Source: Sinonovacula constricta
Lineage: Eukaryota; Mollusca; Bivalvia; Cardiida; Solecurtidae
Direction of reading: 5' to 3'
Length of the DNA stretch: 64,000 nucleotides
Assembly (NCBI GenBank): GCA_007844125.1
Contig: CM017557.1
Coordinates: forward strand, 57,674,857 to 57,738,856
Below are positions 58,931-64,000 of the stretch, one piece after another. The stretch's first letter is position 1. Every line of letters begins with the position of its first letter. The notes under the pieces were generated by a model, which saw only the letters and a program-made list of their open reading frames with translations, made no database searches and was not told the origin of the DNA. A program made the translations under genes and the position numbers.

Positions 58931-60162
58931 GTGAGATTTACAAGCATATAAAAATAGAAAGCAAGTGAAAAATTTGTATTGAAACACTAAATGATTTGTA
59001 GAAAAGTGGCAGCAAGTACACGATGGTATTGAGCAATTATGTAAGCTACTAATCAAAAACAATTTTTGTCGTAAAACAGCGTAGATTCATAAACCTAATT
59101 GGTGAAATTGTGTGGAAGTGGCAACCGATTCCAATTAATGATCAATTACGATTTGCAACCAATTTCCCAACACTAATAGTCACACGCGGTATTTATTTAC
59201 TTGAATATGCATTAAAATTTAGTGGGCCTGATCTCTGTATTCACAATTCATGGGGAAAAAAAACTTTCAAAATGTTAATTTTTGTGTAGGCTACAGATTG
59301 TACTGTTTTTCTTCACATTTACTCAGTCAATAACTTTGTGATATTTCTCTCAGTGCACCGATTTCAATCCCCCAAATTAACTATGAAATCAAACCTGTCA
59401 AAGTCAGTGTACTTATAGCAGCATTGTTAAAAAAAAATTAAGACTTTTTTTATTAAGATTTTAGCTGGGTATGCTGCTCAATTATCATGGTGTTTCTCTT
59501 CATGTTTACTTTTTATTGAGCTTCCAGGTGAGTATAATAGGCTTTATGCATAATGAGACTCTTATTTTTTCGAAACAATTAAGACAGCTTGACTTCAGTT
59601 CAAAAGAAACATCTAGTGTGTTCTCAAGCAGTCAGTTGATTCTGCACAATGTTGTTCTAAGCTGAGCTAAAAAATCAGAGGTCTGTTATCTTAAGCATGC
59701 ATGGTAATGTCCTCATGAGTTGAAATTCAATTTTCCTAACGTTTCACTACTCTCTGATAAACTACCACATATATTATGAAATAAGAGGATATTCAATAGT
59801 CCTCTATAAACATGATAAAGGCATTTTCATTATAAAAACACTTGTTATCTATTTGTCTCTTTAAATCAAGATAAATGAACAATCTTTTTTTTTTATAAAT
59901 GGTAAAATACTAGATATATTTTGCTACAAAATTACATCCTATCTATTAAGTCATGCTCTCAGTGTCATATTACTAAAATCAAAACATACTTAAATGTCAA
60001 TAATAAATTCTAACAAAATACATATTTAAAAAAATAAAATTACAAAATTACAGTGACAAATATATCTTCCTACAACAGTTCTTTAAACACAAAAATGTAA
60101 TTTTAACTACTCTGGATTGTAAACAAACATGTTAATCAGAACCCAAACCCAGCTGAATAATG

Positions 60163-60490
60163 AGAGACATTAATAGTCTCCAATGAATAATATCTAAATG
60201 CAAGTAGGTACTTTCGTTTGTTTTATGCTTTTGCTCTTTGGAGTGTATGTTGATTTTTCTGCCTCACTTGTGACACCCAGGTTTACCATCATCAAAAAAC
60301 ACTTCCATTTTCTTTTTTAAATAACAAATATCTATAAGTATTTAAGTGGATTTAAAGCTTATATTTATGCAAAAATAAAACATTTTACTGTTTGTAATTG
60401 CAATATCTACAATAGAGCAGGCAATAAAGTCATAAACCTACTGTTTGGAATACCTCAGATAATAACAAACAAGGGATACAATTTCCATAT
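60163..60490. mobile_element. family D element, inverted copy
   Basis: Read on the minus strand it starts GAAATTGTATCCCTTGTTTG and ends near GGAGACTATTAATGTCTCTC, with the shared GAGCAAAAGCATAAAAC-type interior. Confidence 0.65.
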
Positions 60491-60799
60491 AGCTCTTGGT
60501 AATTATAGTGCACTTGTAAATGTCAACAGCCATAACTTGCCACCATTATGAATACGAACAATACATTTACAGCTAGAGTTGAAATGTGACTTTGCTATTC
60601 TGAGTGTACTAAGTGTACTCAGCACTTCATAACTTATCTCTGAAAAGATAGTTTTCAAGCCTTTTGTACAAACTTTATTTTGACATGCCAAGTGTTTTGA
60701 TAAATGTAGTTTAAATTGATAGGCACCTGCTTGTATACATTGCTGTAAAAAAAAAGATATGCAGTAAAAGTAAACAGCTTTACTTAAATATATTTTGTT

Positions 60800-61076
60800 T
60801 TTATTGGTTTATTGGGTTTATCATCCCTCTAACAGTATTTCAGTTATCTGGAGACGATGTTCACTTGAAGCAGATATAGTGCTGCCTTCAATGTGTAAAG
60901 CATGATAATACATTATCCTGACACCGGGCCAACCAATTGTGGAAGTACCAATATTTGCTTGAGTGTTAGCAAGGGAGCTATACCACTTCCATTTTTTATG
61001 ACTTTGGTATGTTACGACCTAGGAGCGAACCAGGGGCCTCCCGTGCATTGAGCTGACGCTCTACCAGAGCCAGTGT
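60800..61076 (-). mobile_element. tRNA-derived SINE (family A)
   Basis: TTTATTGGGTTTATCATCCC at the tail, TTATCCTGACACCGGGCCAA inside, and a head reading (inverted) GGTAGAGCGTCAGCTCAATG. The B box is decayed. Confidence 0.75.
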
Positions 61077-61329
61077 GTTTTGTTTTTAGAAGTCCAATTT
61101 AATATACACCAGCTGTAAGATGCCTTTTTTAAATATCAGAAGTTATCTTGCCAATAAGATATAACGTAAAATAATTTTTACACTTTGTATGTATGATGGG
61201 TTGTATATGATTATTAAAATGTGGAAAGAAATGTCAGGTGTCAGTACAAATGTTCATATACCGTATGCTGTATTTCTCATATGCCTTCTCATTTTTTTCC
61301 CTTCAATTTTCATCTTTTTTGAGGTTCCT

Positions 61330-61829
61330 TTAAAATCCATTGATATTCAAAAGGTATGCCTCTATCAAATACATGTAACAATACCTTATCCTGGTTTTGG
61401 AAAAATTGGGCATAATTTCTACATTAAGTTATACCTTAGTCGATGTAAAGACGCTTTTGAATTTAATGAGTGCAAATAGATTACTTGCTCTAAATGTTCC
61501 TTTCTTTCCGAATCTCAAAATAAGCACTATGGTGATGTCTGCTAAAAATAACTATCAATGCCTGGGTGCATGTCCCAGATGAAGATATGAATGGTCTCAA
61601 AATGATTAAAGTGGTCTCATGGTTTTTTAGTAAAAAATATCTAACAGCTTTGTGTTACTCAGATAGTAAATATATTGTTGTACTGATGATTGGGAAGGGG
61701 TTGGGGGTATGTTTCACTTCTCACAAAGATGTACAACATCAATAAACAGCATTTTGCATGATCCTTTCAGATAACAATAATTTATTTGGTTGATAAAGAA
61801 AGGTCCAAACTGTTGGATACTACCTTTAA
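61330..61829. mobile_element. TTAA-ended MITE, left end degraded
   Basis: TTAAAATCCATTGATATTC at the left; CAAACTGTTGGATACTACCTTTAA at the right ends. The interior is collinear with 7199-7696 (CATAATTTCTAC, ACATCAATAAACAG). Confidence 0.65.
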
Positions 61830-61958
61830 AATGTTTGTTACCTCAATAGCAAAAAATATCAAACAATATAAGCAATATAATCATTTTATGACAGCCTTAT
61901 AAACACAGAAAAAAATAAATAGTAATTAAATTTGCATGTAGGCAGCCTTAATTAAATG

Positions 61959-62455
61959 TTAAAAGTGGTATCAGACAGTTTGGACCGAAGATTTTTTTCT
62001 AAATAACTGAATAAGTCCTGCAAAATGCTCTTCATAGCTACCCTGGGGATTGGATTGGGATTTGCTGGCATTTTTGCCGATACTGTGCACAATACTTTTC
62101 ACAACAAACAGATATTTCCGAGAGACACCATTTCCGATCTGAGATACATATTTTTAAACTAAGAAAACCATGTGACAACTTACTTTGGAGATCATGTTAT
62201 ATCCTAGTACACGGTCTGAGATCGATATTTTTTGTTAGTTGAGATCACCATCGGGCTTATTTATAGATTGTGAAATAATGAAGTTTTAGAGTGATTTTTT
62301 TTTTTAAATTTAAACAATAAAGGCAGTGTTCAAAATCATCTTTACTAAAACTTACGTGTATCTTTATGCCAAAATGATGCCTCAATTCCACCAAACAGTG
62401 GAAAAATACTGTTATACATATTTGGTATTGGTGAACTGTCAGACACCACCTTTAA
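61959..62455. mobile_element. TTAA-ended MITE, ~0.5 kb
   Basis: TTAAAAGTGGTATCAGACAG at the left, inverted as TTAAAGGTGGTGTCTGACAG at the right. A family B SINE tail fragment (GGGATTTGCTGGCATTTTTG, about 62044-62090) is embedded in it. Confidence 0.78.
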
Positions 62456-63089
62456 CAAGAGGCCTAACCAAGTAATCAATCTTTGGTCAATAAGGATAGC
62501 ATCAAGGTGACCATGGTTTAATTAATAACTTAATTTATACTTTTTATGCAGATGGGTGTTTTGAGTCCAAGATACCAAGATAGTAAATATATAACAATTT
62601 ATGAAGGTCACAAGATATTGTGACATGGCATGTATATATATACATTTTATCTACAGGAAGCTCATTTAAACTGATAAAGTGTCCTATATGAAAATAGACA
62701 CTTGACTATATCTGGTCTACATCACGAGTGCAGGTTAAGAGAATGCATAAAACAAAGATTCACAGTGATTGAGACAGGAGTATCAATTCGTTCAAGCCTG
62801 TTCATTTACAGTGTAACAGTGAAGAGCTTGTGGATATTCAACCATGGACAAGTAAGACCATAGTACATATCTTGTAACATAATTTCATTTTCTGTTTCTT
62901 GTGATGTTTTTCTTTTTTTTGACTCTTAAAAAAAATAAAAAAATAACACAATAACCATAATAATTTCTTAAATCATTATCTCTTTCAGAAAGAGAGGAAA
63001 AGATGTCATAACAAAAAATATTGTTTCATAAAGGCACTGTACCCATTCATACTACTACAATTAAAAAGGAAATCTCCTATGTTCCCATC

Positions 63090-63700
63090 GAAGGGACAAT
63101 GTATGACCATATAATTATACTAAAACATAGCATTCTATACCTATTATCATAAGACTGAACAGTTAAAACTCACTATACCATAATTATACTACAACTACTA
63201 ACTTTATATACCTTTAAACTTAGTATACCAAGACTAAATATTTAATACTCACTTAACAAAGATACTTACCGAACAAAAACTAAACATATTACACTTATTA
63301 TATAAATGTTAACATAATATACTCATTATAACAAGACTAAACATAGTACAGATAATATACCAAGACTTAATGTATGATACTAGTAATACCAAGACTAAAC
63401 CTGTAATATTGATTACAATAAGGCTTAATATTTACACCCATTATGACATAACAAAACATTTTATAGAAATTATACCAAGACAAAACATCTTACAGATATT
63501 ATACCAAGACAAAACATCTTACAGATATTATACCAAGACTAAACATTTTACAGATATTATACCAAGACTAAACATTTTACAGATATTATACCAAAACTTA
63601 ACATATTACAGATAATATACCAAGACTTAACATTTAATATTTATTACACTAAGGCTAATAGTAAAATTCATTTTACCAAGAATAAAAATAATTAAACTCA
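63090..63700. repeat. degenerate ~29-bp repeat tract
   Basis: TATACCAAGACTAAACAT-like phrases recur through the tract. The core at 63470-63600 has clean 29-bp units (CAAAACATCTTACAGATATT at 63481 and 63510). The 81-aa frame here is a translation of the repeat. Confidence 0.85.
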
Positions 63701-64000
63701 CCATACCATCATATATACAATGCTTAAACTTAAGCAATTTTTAAGCAAGTGCAAATATTTTCAACTCACAATATCAAAGTTACCAGCTTTGTACTGAATT
63801 TAATAATGTGTAATGAATCCAATTTTAGATCACACCAGCTTGGCAAAAATATTTTAAAATATTTACAATTGACAACATCCCAGATGGTGCATACTCCTTG
63901 CAAACTATGCATATTATTTTGTTAAGATATATTACAAATGCACAGTAAACACAAAAAGAAGCAAATAGCAAATAAAAGTGTAGTTCCAAGACTTGTTTGG

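Noticed and set aside
63370..63615. 81-aa Tyr/Lys-rich repeat protein
   Set aside because: Simple translation of the 29-bp repeat; 29 is not a multiple of three, so the frame drifts.
1..64000. CRISPR arrays, operons, bacterial promoters or phage genes
   Set aside because: The tandem arrays have no spacers between units, genes are intron-split with GT-AG junctions, and polyadenylation signals are present; this is animal nuclear DNA.

Overview
This is a eukaryotic nuclear window. It is AT-rich and intron-rich, with only a few percent of bases coding. The dense load of tRNA-derived SINEs, short inverted-repeat elements, minisatellites and a CFDP2-like LINE endonuclease suggests a mollusc, probably a bivalve. 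That is inference from repeat style and protein similarity; no diagnostic marker gene is present. Almost all long open frames are chance frames in AT-rich DNA or frames through SINEs. Real coding sequence is recognised from splice-consistent exons.

Layout. (1) 1-5.2 kb: repeats, then at 5232-5312 (minus) a short, well-formed candidate first coding exon of an unidentified gene. (2) 5.3-17.4 kb: no recognisable exon; MITEs, SINEs, a 58-bp minisatellite and a GAT-rich tract. (3) 17.4-19.4 kb: a GC-rich island holding a frameshifted endonuclease domain of a non-LTR retrotransposon (minus), bracketed by two identical 14-mers with E2F-like cores. (4) 20.7-35.3 kb (plus): a complete PCMT1 gene (protein-L-isoaspartate O-methyltransferase), five coding exons giving 229 aa, plus a distal alternative last exon that would replace the RFR end with RSKEDL. 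This mirrors the vertebrate RWK/RDEL isoform pair. A 67-bp satellite has amplified the 3' end of exon 3 together with its splice donor, and a SINE ends about 17-20 bp before exon 4. (5) 35.3-46.1 kb: intergenic, rich in repeats, with a 33-bp minisatellite whose part has been duplicated at 637-bp spacing. (6) 46.1 to beyond 57.4 kb (minus): the 3' part of a type I membrane-protein gene. It encodes a Cys-rich EB/EGF-like module, an LDL-receptor class A domain, a long disordered Pro/Gln/Asn/Tyr/Arg-rich stalk, a transmembrane helix and a short basic tail. Every internal intron is phase 1. Its 5' exons were not found and probably lie beyond 64 kb. (7) 57.4-64 kb: intron or upstream DNA of that gene with SINEs, MITEs and a 29-bp repeat tract.

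The two main genes are unrelated: a cytosolic protein-repair enzyme and a surface receptor-like protein. What unites the window is the repeats. There are at least eight TTAA-ended ~0.5-kb MITEs (one nested in another), hAT-like MITEs with 8-bp target duplications, at least three tRNA-headed SINE families, a second short element family with inverted ends, and small palindromes with a GCAAATAGTGTAGATC core.
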